A program made the translations under genes and the position numbers. Shown piece by piece: positions 1-5,336 of a stretch of DNA of 5,678 nt; within the stretch, counting starts at the first letter, position 1, and each line of letters begins with the position of its first letter. Where the stretch lies: contig DASWOP010000064.1 in assembly GCA_036404255.1 (NCBI GenBank), positions 1-5,678 on the forward strand, written 5' to 3'. The stretch comes from JARLFX01 sp036404255. Lineage in GTDB: Bacteria > Acidobacteriota > Terriglobia > Terriglobales > Acidobacteriaceae. Under the pieces are notes generated by a model. The model saw only the letters and a list, made by a program, of their open reading frames with translations, was not told the origin of the DNA and did no database searches.

Positions 1-77
1 ACGCGCCGCGCCAGGCTGAACACCATCGCCTGATGCGCCAACACGATCTCCTGAAACCCGCCAGCGCTCAGTTCCAC
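1..77 (-). CDS. Partial ECF-type RNA polymerase sigma factor (N-terminus only)
   Basis: Only the first 25 codons lie in the window; the gene continues past the left edge. Reading the minus strand from a GTG at 77 gives a peptide containing FQEIVLAHQAMVFSLARR. This resembles the start of sigma-70 region 2 in ECF sigma factors, where a helix with the pattern [FL]..[IL]...[HY]...[VI][FY].[LI]A.R binds the core polymerase. The start is supported by an AAGGA Shine-Dalgarno sequence (complement of 83-87) five bases upstream and by an in-frame stop at 93-95, which rules out a longer form. As known for the family, it would direct polymerase to a specific promoter set. No anti-sigma partner is visible. 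It is transcribed divergently from groES, so bases 78-386 probably also hold its promoter, but I could not pick a convincing one. The assignment rests on a short stretch; another region-2-bearing sigma subgroup is possible. Confidence 0.68.
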   Translation of the reverse strand, partial: MELSAGGFQEIVLAHQAMVFSLARR

Positions 78-207
78 CGAATTCCTTCGCCTCTACCCAT
101 CAATACGCACACCCTACCGCTTTTGAATGCAAAATCATCAATTTCATTTATTTTCCGATCATTGAGCGAAAGCTTCTTTTCCTATTGAGCTTTGCCTACC
201 TGTTTTT

Positions 208-296
208 GTTTGTCATTCCCTTTGACTTTTGTTTGTCATTCCCTTTGGTTTGTTTGTCATTCCCTTTGGTTTGTTTGTCATTCCAAAGCTGCGTTT
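208..296 (+). repeat. Tandem array of a ~21-base unit starting GTTTGTCATTCC
   Basis: The core GTTTGTCATTCC begins at 208, 231, 252 and 273, and a variant (GTTTATCATCCC) begins at 297. The copies at 231 and 252 are identical over 21 bases, each ending CTTTGGTTT; the first interval is 23 and the last 24. The core equals the left end of the dispersed GTCATTC element found elsewhere in the window, and the last unit runs into a full element. The array therefore looks like amplified left ends of that repeat. The reading frame passing through it is repeat-derived and not a gene. Confidence 0.85.
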
Positions 297-330
297 GTTT
301 ATCATCCCGAAGCGCAGCGCGCGGAATCTG
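297..330 (+). repeat. Dispersed palindromic GTCATTC element, GCGCGCGGAATCTG subtype
   Basis: This copy joins the tandem array. Arms ATCCCG (304-309) and CGGAAT (322-327) can pair with one C/A mismatch around an AAGCGCAGCGCG loop. It is the same subtype as the copy at 5625-5654 at the other end of the window. Confidence 0.75.
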
Positions 331-353
331 CTACTCAAGTGCCGACACATACA

Positions 354-370
354 TGAGTGAAATTCACTCA
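354..370. promoter_or_regulatory. 17-base palindrome upstream of the groES promoter, possible operator
   Basis: TGAGTGAA and TTCACTCA form a perfect 8-base inverted repeat around a single central A. It ends 16 bases before the TTGACA -35 box, so it is centred near -61 relative to the predicted start. That is a usual place for an activator that contacts RNA polymerase. It is distinct from the CIRCE operator. The binding protein is unknown, and the site could equally serve the divergent sigma-factor gene. Confidence 0.45.
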
Positions 371-386
371 GATTTAACCCAATCGC

Positions 387-416
387 TTGACAACCAGACA
401 ACCCATCCCCTATCTT
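387..416 (+). promoter_or_regulatory. Sigma-70-type promoter of groESL
   Basis: A perfect TTGACA lies at 387-392 and TATCTT (4 of 6 matches to TATAAT) at 411-416, with an 18-base spacer. Transcription would start near 423, inside the CIRCE element, giving a leader of about 135 bases before groES. This matches the usual arrangement of a vegetative promoter controlled by HrcA. Confidence 0.7.
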
Positions 417-442
417 TAGCAATCGTAGGCTATGAGTGCTAA
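416..442. promoter_or_regulatory. CIRCE operator (HrcA repressor site)
   Basis: TTAGCAATC-N9-GAGTGCTAA matches the CIRCE consensus TTAGCACTC-N9-GAGTGCTAA at 17 of 18 arm positions with the exact nine-base spacer. It overlaps the -10 box and the predicted start of transcription. HrcA bound here would block groESL transcription at normal temperature; the known logic is that HrcA needs GroEL to stay active, so unfolded protein titrates GroEL and derepresses the operon. hrcA itself is not in the window. Confidence 0.93.
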
Positions 443-506
443 TGCCCACTAATTCGGCGGCGCGCACCAGCCTCAAAAATCCCGATAAACCGGGGAATCC
501 AACATT

Positions 507-528
507 CGGCAGGCCATCCAGCCTGCCG
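507..528 (+). other. GC-rich hairpin in the groES leader
   Basis: CGGCAGGC (507-514) and GCCTGCCG (521-528) pair perfectly over 8 bp around loop CATCCA. The hairpin ends 13 bases before the AAGGAG of groES and has no T-run after it, so it is not a terminator. A second small stem (CCCG 481-484 with CGGG 491-494) lies upstream. Likely effects are on mRNA stability or ribosome access; this is inferred. Confidence 0.5.
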
Positions 529-557
529 CAAACCACGCTGTAAGGAGCATTTGAGAC

Positions 558-857
558 ATGGCAAAAACATCATTCACTCCCCTGCATGACCGCGTTCTCG
601 TCCGCCGCATCGAAGAGGGCGAATCCATCCGCGGCGGCATCATCATCCCCGATTCCGCCAAGGAAAAGCCGCAGGAAGGCGAAGTCATCTCCGTCGGCAA
701 GGGCAAGTCCAACGACGAAGGCAAGACCTTCCCGCTCGACGTCAAAGCTGGCGACCACATTCTCTTCGGCAAGTACTCCGGCACCGAGATCAAGCTCGAC
801 GGCGACGACTACCTCATCATGCGCGAAGAAGAAGTCCTCGGCATCCTCAAGAAGTAG
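558..857 (+). CDS. groES: Co-chaperonin GroES (10 kDa chaperonin)
   Basis: GroES is the heptameric lid that caps the GroEL chamber in the cytoplasm and, with ATP, encloses unfolded proteins. At 99 residues it has the normal family length. The N-terminal motif FTPLHDRVLVRR (6-17) is the family signature. The mobile loop follows, with GGIIIP at 26-31, whose hydrophobic Ile28-Ile30 binds the GroEL apical domain. The roof beta-hairpin region lies around 48-62, and the end IKLDGDDYLIMREEEVLGIL is typical. The ATG is set by an AAGGAG Shine-Dalgarno (542-547) ten bases upstream. It is the first gene of the groES-groEL operon, under the CIRCE-controlled promoter. Nothing is missing or unusual. Identification is certain. 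Confidence 0.98.
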   Translation: MAKTSFTPLHDRVLVRRIEEGESIRGGIIIPDSAKEKPQEGEVISVGKGKSNDEGKTFPLDVKAGDHILFGKYSGTEIKLDGDDYLIMREEEVLGILKK

Positions 858-859
858 TC

Positions 860-997
860 CTGCGCGGACGGCGAATCGCGCTTCGCGCAGATGTTCGATG
901 CATCCTTCGCCGCCACGCTCTCGCGCTTCGCTTTCGTTAAGGGCATGGCTTTAGCCGTGCCGAAAACAGAATTCAATTTAAAGGGGCTTTAGCCCCT
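860..997 (+). other. Three stem-loops between groES and groEL
   Basis: The 159-base gap holds three hairpins. CTGCGCG (860-866) pairs with CGCGCAG (884-890). GGCATGGC (942-949) pairs with GCCGTGCC (954-961), with one G-U pair in RNA, loop TTTA. AGGGGC (982-987) pairs with GCCCCT (992-997), again with loop TTTA. The last two share the core GGCTTTAGCC and look like a dispersed palindromic repeat. None is followed by a T-run, so readthrough into groEL is expected. They may act as mRNA processing or stability elements. Confidence 0.6.
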
Positions 998-1016
998 GAG
1001 GTACAGGAGAAACAAA

Positions 1017-2696
<1,680 letters not shown>

Positions 2697-2735
2697 TCCT
2701 CAACGGACAACCGTACAAGCTTCACGCAACAAGAG

Positions 2736-2764
2736 AGGCCCCGGGCAACCGGGGCCTTTTCTTT
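2736..2764 (+). terminator. Intrinsic terminator of groESL
   Basis: AGGCCCCGG (2736-2744) and CCGGGGCCT (2749-2757) form a perfect 9-bp GC-rich stem closed by a GCAA (GNRA-type) tetraloop, followed by TTTTCTTT. It lies 39 bases after the groEL stop and closes the operon. Confidence 0.93.
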
Positions 2765-2784
2765 CCCCACTCTCAACAATTCCT

Positions 2785-2812
2785 GTCATTCTGAGCGCAG
2801 CGAAGAATCTGC
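2785..2812 (+). repeat. Dispersed GTCATTC element, AGAATCTGC subtype
   Basis: GTCATTCTGAGCGCAGCGAA followed by GAATCTGC. ATTCT (2788-2792) pairs with AGAAT (2804-2808) around an 11-base loop GAGCGCAGCGA. First of several copies, all in the same orientation, between groEL and the next gene. Confidence 0.85.
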
Positions 2813-2846
2813 TTCTCTACCACACCGCCCGCATTCCCCATGCATC

Positions 2847-2959
2847 GGGTGCCCCATCCTCGCGCAGTTTCATCGCGCTAGGGTGGGATAGCGTCGCAGT
2901 TTCATCGCGACGGCCGCGCAGAGCCTGCCCTGAGCGTAGTCGAATGGGCGCGCAAATCT
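2847..2959 (+). repeat. Composite hairpin repeat with AGTTTCATC loops (copy 1)
   Basis: It starts GGGTGCCCCATCCT and ends CGCGCAAATCTC. CCCATCCT (2853-2860) pairs with AGGGTGGG (2880-2887). Above a C/T mismatch, GCGC (2862-2865) pairs with GCGC (2875-2878) around loop AGTTTCATC. A second hairpin, CGTCGC (2892-2897) with GCGACG (2907-2912), has the same nine-base loop. Inside the right part (2927-2949) is another repeat type, CCCTGAGCGTAGTCGAATGG, absent from copy 2 and so apparently inserted. No gene is present. Confidence 0.75.
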
Positions 2960-3002
2960 CCCTCCACCACAACTTCGGCCAAAAGTCACTCTCTTTGAAC
3001 TT

Positions 3003-3030
3003 GTCATTCTGAGCGTAGCGAAGAATCTGC
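3003..3030 (+). repeat. Dispersed GTCATTC element, AGAATCTGC subtype
   Basis: Near-identical to the copy at 2785, with T for C in the loop (GAGCGTAGCGA). ATTCT (3006-3010) pairs with AGAAT (3022-3026). Confidence 0.85.
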
Positions 3031-3061
3031 TTCTCGCCTTTGCCGTTGCTTGTTCTACGTC

Positions 3062-3086
3062 GTCATCCTGAGCGCAGCGAAGGACC
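3062..3086 (+). repeat. Dispersed GTCATTC element, variant with TCCT/AGGA arms
   Basis: GTCATCCTGAGCGCAGCGAA then GGACC. TCCT (3066-3069) pairs with AGGA (3081-3084). The change from TTCT/AGAA to TCCT/AGGA is compensatory, while the 11-base loop is unchanged. Confidence 0.8.
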
Positions 3087-3149
3087 CCCGCAGCCGCTTT
3101 TATCGCTGCACCAAAGCCAACCCAAAGAAGGCCGTTGTCTCTATTGTTT

Positions 3150-3223
3150 GTCATCCCGCAGCGCAGCCGGGGTCCCCGGCGAACAGCCTTATCGTTCGTT
3201 GGGGTGGGAAGCGGAGGGATCTG
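3150..3223 (+). repeat. Fused GTCATCC element and long hairpin with AGCCTTATC loop
   Basis: The left part GTCATCCCGCAGCGCAGCCG carries arms ATCCCG (3153-3158) and CGGGGT (3168-3173). It runs straight into an 11-bp hairpin, CCCCGGCGAAC (3174-3184) with GTTCGTTGGGG (3194-3204) including two G-U pairs, loop AGCCTTATC (nine bases). It then ends GTGGGAAGCGGAGGGATCTG. The right portion parallels the GGGTGGGATAGCG seen in the composite repeats at 2847 and 3296. Confidence 0.7.
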
Positions 3224-3244
3224 CTTCTGTCTTTGTTTTAGCTT

Positions 3245-3271
3245 GTCATCCTGAGCGCAGCGAAGAATCTC
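3245..3271 (+). repeat. Dispersed GTCATTC element, AGAATCT subtype
   Basis: GTCATCCTGAGCGCAGCGAA then GAATCTC. ATCCT (3248-3252) and AGAAT (3264-3268) pair with one C/A mismatch, an intermediate between the two arm types. Confidence 0.8.
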
Positions 3272-3295
3272 AGCCGCTAATACCACCACAAATCC

Positions 3296-3379
3296 GGGTG
3301 CCCCATCCTCACGACAGTTTCATCGTCGTTAGGGTGGGATAGCGCCGCAAAGCGGCGGCCGCGCGACGCGCGCAAATCT
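3296..3379 (+). repeat. Composite hairpin repeat with AGTTTCATC loop (copy 2)
   Basis: CCCATCCT (3302-3309) pairs with AGGGTGGG (3331-3338). Above a C/T mismatch, ACGAC (3311-3315) pairs with GTCGT (3325-3329) around loop AGTTTCATC. A second hairpin CGCCGC/GCGGCG (3343-3357) sits where copy 1 has CGTCGC/GCGACG, but with loop AAA instead of AGTTTCATC. Both copies end CGCGCAAATCT. No gene is present in this stretch. Confidence 0.75.
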
Positions 3380-3446
3380 ACATGCAATCTGCCACATTAG
3401 ATCACAGCCCAAAGCGAGTCCCCGGCAGATACTCATTTAGTTCACT

Positions 3447-3461
3447 GGGGCATTCAGCCCC
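3447..3461. repeat. GGGGC/GCCCC hairpin just past the membrane-protein gene
   Basis: GGGGC (3447-3451) and GCCCC (3457-3461) pair around loop ATTCA, 12 bases beyond the stop of the minus-strand gene at 3474. It resembles the GGGGCTTTAGCCCC palindrome before groEL. With no T-run on the minus strand it is a poor intrinsic terminator, but could protect the mRNA 3' end. Confidence 0.45.
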
Positions 3462-3473
3462 TAGCGCAACCAC

Positions 3474-3917
3474 CTAGGTCTGTTCACCCAACATGTTGCC
3501 GAAAAACCATTCACCGGATTCAGTCCTTACATAACAACGGCCAGCAACACCAACAGAGCTTTCGGGAACATCGAAGTAACCCGTGAGTGATTGATGGCTC
3601 TCTAGCCTACGGGCGAACGCTTGATGGTCTGAGGTCAAAGGCTGTGTGACTGCAAGCCTTCGAGAGTTCCCAAGTATCTCGAAACCTATTTCCGAGATGA
3701 ATACGGGGAACTGACTTAGGTTTGTGACTTCAATACACCCCATTTGTGGGCCGACATCCCCATAATGAGAGACCATGTACGCGTACTTCGCATGAGCGAC
3801 AAGCTTGACCTTTTTTTGCTTGTGCGCGTTAACGGCATTGAGAATGCCGAGCACTGTACCCGCCAGCGCTAAGAGAAGCGTTACAAAGTCTTTGACGAAT
3901 GTCCATGTTGCAATCAT
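3474..3917 (-). CDS. Small membrane-anchored protein of unknown function
   Basis: I do not recognise a named family. The 147-residue product begins with a hydrophobic helix at about residues 8-27 (VKDFVTLLLALAGTVLGILN), followed by a basic patch HKQKKVK. A single membrane segment with the rest on the cytoplasmic side is therefore likely by the positive-inside rule. The remainder alternates hydrophobic and polar residues, with IEVTNLSQFPVFISEIGFEI and a late AGRCYVRTESGEWFFG. This suggests an Ig-like or other beta-sandwich domain. I chose the ATG at 3917; TTG codons at 3926 and 3923 would add three residues. No Shine-Dalgarno is seen, but TATAAT lies just upstream, so the transcript may be nearly leaderless. 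Codon use is AT-richer than groEL. It is divergent from the ClpP-like gene, 114 bases away. That it is a real gene is likely; its function is unknown. Confidence 0.72.
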   Translation of the reverse strand: MIATWTFVKDFVTLLLALAGTVLGILNAVNAHKQKKVKLVAHAKYAYMVSHYGDVGPQMGCIEVTNLSQFPVFISEIGFEILGNSRRLAVTQPLTSDHQAFARRLESHQSLTGYFDVPESSVGVAGRCYVRTESGEWFFGNMLGEQT

Positions 3918-3926
3918 AGGCAACAA

Positions 3927-3955
3927 ATTATATTCATCTGCAATGATAAGTTGAA
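3927..3955 (-). promoter_or_regulatory. Predicted promoter of the membrane-protein gene (near-leaderless)
   Basis: On the minus strand a perfect TATAAT occupies 3932-3927, with a weak TTCAAC at 3955-3950 and a 17-base spacer. The start would fall near 3920, about three bases before the ATG at 3917, leaving no room for a ribosome binding site. Confidence 0.5.
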
Positions 3956-3967
3956 GTACTCCAAGCA

Positions 3968-3987
3968 GAGGTAACTAAGCTCACCTC
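3968..3987. promoter_or_regulatory. Inverted repeat between the two divergent promoters, possible operator
   Basis: GAGGT (3968-3972) and ACCTC (3983-3987) form an inverted repeat with a ten-base gap. It lies between the -35 elements of the two divergent promoters and near the middle of the 114-base gap. A shared regulator could act here. Five-base arms can occur by chance. Confidence 0.35.
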
Positions 3988-3995
3988 CCAAGCAA

Positions 3996-4025
3996 TTGCC
4001 ATTGTGTGAGTCGTATTGATATATT
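3996..4025 (+). promoter_or_regulatory. Predicted promoter of the ClpP-like gene (leaderless)
   Basis: TTGCCA (3996-4001, 5 of 6 matches) and TATATT (4020-4025, 5 of 6) are 18 bases apart. With the -10 box at -12 to -7, position +1 is 4032, exactly the A of the ATG, and no Shine-Dalgarno precedes it. A leaderless mRNA is predicted. Confidence 0.55.
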
Positions 4026-4031
4026 CTCCCG

Positions 4032-4619
4032 ATGGGAACGACAGCCTCGATCGTTGAGCCTCAAGCGAATCCGCCTACCGTGTTATGGGCTATCTTCTGT
4101 GGTGAAATTAATGCCGCAAACACTGGAAAACTTGTTAACGGTCTAACTGGCGTTAGTGCTGGCGGAACGATCCAAACAATCCATATCCTTTTCCAATCCT
4201 GGGGAGGATTCGTCGGTGACGGAGTTTTCATGTACAACCTCCTGCGAAATTTTCCCCTGGAAATTATCTTTTACAATGCAGGCCATATCGCATCTGCCGG
4301 CGTTACCGCTTTTTTGGGAGCTAGAAGCCGCAAGGCTACTAGAAATTCTTTGTTCATGATCCACAAGAGTTCCAATGCCTCCGCTTCCGGCGCGAGTGCT
4401 GACAAATTGAAAGCCATTTCCGATTCCTTGATCTTGGAAGACGCTCGAACAGAAGGGATCCTGCGCACCCATCTCCAGTTGCCTGAAGAATTGTGGAATC
4501 AGCATGCATATCATGAGGTATACCTTTCTGGAGAAGACGCCCTCAAATATGGACTAGTGGACGAAATAGCAGAGTTTTCCCCGCCCAAAGGGACCAAGGT
4601 TCTGAACGCGATAGGTTGA
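4032..4619 (+). CDS. Stand-alone ClpP-fold serine peptidase homologue
   Basis: The 195-residue protein has the Clp protease/crotonase fold layout. LFQSWGGFVGDG (53-64) replaces the INSPGG oxyanion segment of ClpP. HIASAG (85-90) gives nucleophile Ser88, and MIHKSS (109-114) gives His111. HEVYLSGEDALKYGLVDEI matches the C-terminal RDRFLSAPEAVEYGLVD of E. coli ClpP, except that Glu162 stands where the catalytic Asp lies. There is no N-terminal propeptide or signal peptide, and no Clp ATPase gene is nearby, so it is not the housekeeping subunit. It belongs to a ClpP-related group of small orphan proteins (by recollection, not a search). The ATG follows a promoter directly. Bases 4081-4140 are 40% G+C against 68% in groEL, which suggests transfer. 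It could be an active peptidase or a binding protein; target unknown. The fold assignment is firm. Confidence 0.88.
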   Translation: MGTTASIVEPQANPPTVLWAIFCGEINAANTGKLVNGLTGVSAGGTIQTIHILFQSWGGFVGDGVFMYNLLRNFPLEIIFYNAGHIASAGVTAFLGARSRKATRNSLFMIHKSSNASASGASADKLKAISDSLILEDARTEGILRTHLQLPEELWNQHAYHEVYLSGEDALKYGLVDEIAEFSPPKGTKVLNAIG

Positions 4620-4865
4620 TAAGCAATTCGAACTCCAAGTTTTCGCTTATAAATTAGAAACCTTCTCATAATTCAACCGCCGTGCCCCAACATCCGATGG
4701 GCGTGACTTCAGCGGTTCAGCAACGGAACCCGACACCGCAGCGCATTTATAGCTTCTCGGCCACCAGTAACCAGCCCGATAGACCAGTCGGCGAGCCCTC
4801 CCCATCAAGCCCCTCGCCAAACTTCAGCCCAAACCCCTCTCTCATCCCTGCCGAAAGAGCTGTCC
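4620..4865 (+). pseudogene. Non-coding stretch with a possible methyltransferase N-terminal scrap (4682-4780)
   Basis: No intact gene or terminator is evident after the ClpP-like gene; a weak ATAAGC/GCTTAT pairing (4619-4650) has no T-run. From a GTG at 4682 the frame reads NPTPQRIYSFSATSNQ (residues 16-31). This recalls the start of some SAM-dependent O-methyltransferases (NPTPERIF.TLNAYQ). The frame then turns into Pro/Ser-rich noise, and no Shine-Dalgarno is present. If the resemblance is real, only the first 30 codons or so survive. I hold this weakly. Confidence 0.22.
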
Positions 4866-5051
4866 ATGCCCAAACCCAACCACCCCACCCGCCACGCCAC
4901 TCCCATCGCGCGCCCTGCGCCCGAGGACGACGCTCCTCGCCCCGGACTGCAGAAGATCGCCGAAGAACTCCACGCCGCCCGCAAGGGCAAACTCCTCAAC
5001 CGCGGCACAACCACGCTGAGAAAGCTCAGCCACAAAGGCCACCGCTACTAA
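4866..5051 (+). pseudogene. Phd/YefM-type antitoxin fragment (C-terminal part)
   Basis: The 61-codon frame contains TRHATPIARPAPEDDAPR (residues 8-25). This resembles the ITRHGKPVARLVP segment at the middle of Phd-family antitoxins, where the usual Gly is here Ala. The tail AARKGKLLNRGTTTLRKLSHKGHRY (quoted in part: LRKLSHKGHRY, 51-61) recalls the RKG..L......DL..EGRRY end of the VapB proteins in that family, the part that masks the toxin. The normal N-terminal DNA-binding half is missing; before residue 7 only Pro-rich sequence is seen. About 80% of codons end in G or C, as expected for a gene of this genome. The ATG has only a weak AGAG upstream, so translation is doubtful. The stop is followed directly by the VapC-like remnant, which supports the reading. 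The alternative is a small unrelated protein. Confidence 0.5.
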
Positions 5052-5055
5052 CCCC

Positions 5056-5193
5056 GGCGCCTTTGTCCCCGATGCCTCCATCGCGCTCCACTTCAAAGAC
5101 GAGTCAGCCGCGCCAGCGAGCACCATCAAGCTCGCAACCAAAGCCAAAAAGATACCGCCCGCATTGAGCCACATTATCTTTGCCACAGCCTCA
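5056..5193 (+). pseudogene. VapC-type PIN-domain toxin remnant (N-terminal part)
   Basis: The third frame immediately after the antitoxin-like fragment reads AFVPDASIALHFKDESAAP and then IPPALSHIIFATA. VapC RNases begin with the pattern FV.DASV.LAW.F.DE, in which the Asp (here codon 5071-5073) is the first metal ligand of the PIN active site. About 20 residues later they have VVPALWHLEVANAL, against IPPALSHIIFATA here. Spacing between the two blocks fits within a few residues. No ATG, GTG or TTG lies in frame at the expected start, the conserved Glu of the second block is Ile, and similarity stops after roughly 45 codons, well short of the usual 125-140 residues. The toxin cannot be functional. 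The intact-looking frame continuing to 5586 runs through a terminator and is chance. Position right after an antitoxin-like tail matches vapBC order. Confidence 0.5.
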
Positions 5194-5301
5194 CCTGCTC
5201 TCCCCAAAAGTTCCATCTTGGAACACTACCGCTCCCCGCGAACCACCACGGTCACCCTGACGGGCAACAACGTAGCGCAAACCCCAACTCAGCCAAAACC
5301 A

Positions 5302-5336
5302 AAGAGGCCTCGGAAATCTCCGGGGCCTCTTCGTTT
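5302..5336 (+). terminator. Intrinsic terminator, orphan
   Basis: AAGAGGCCTCGG (5302-5313) pairs with CTCCGGGGCCTCTT's last twelve bases (5320-5331) as a 12-bp stem with one G-U pair, loop AAATCT, then CGTTT. On the minus strand the stem is followed by CTTTGGTTTT, so it may work both ways. It closes no intact gene; most likely it once ended the decayed toxin-antitoxin operon. Confidence 0.7.

Noticed and set aside
208..296. Regular repeats considered as a CRISPR array
   Set aside because: The units are contiguous 21-mers without unique spacers, and there are no cas genes.
185..442. 85-codon frame through the tandem array, and the minus-strand frame opposite it
   Set aside because: The coding is repetitive, driven by the 21-base unit, and ends inside CIRCE.
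2870..3289. 139-codon minus-strand frame containing FDYAQGRLCA
   Set aside because: It also consists of repeat translations; this peptide is a known artefact of dispersed repeats.
3040..3342. Open frame with CHPERSEE-like peptides
   Set aside because: It is a translation of the dispersed repeats and has no ribosome binding site.
4619..4650. ATAAGC/GCTTAT pairing as the ClpP-like gene's terminator
   Set aside because: The stem is AT-rich with a 20-base loop and no T-run.
4842..5216. 124-codon minus-strand frame
   Set aside because: It is the shadow of the antitoxin/toxin remnants, with no ribosome binding site or family resemblance.
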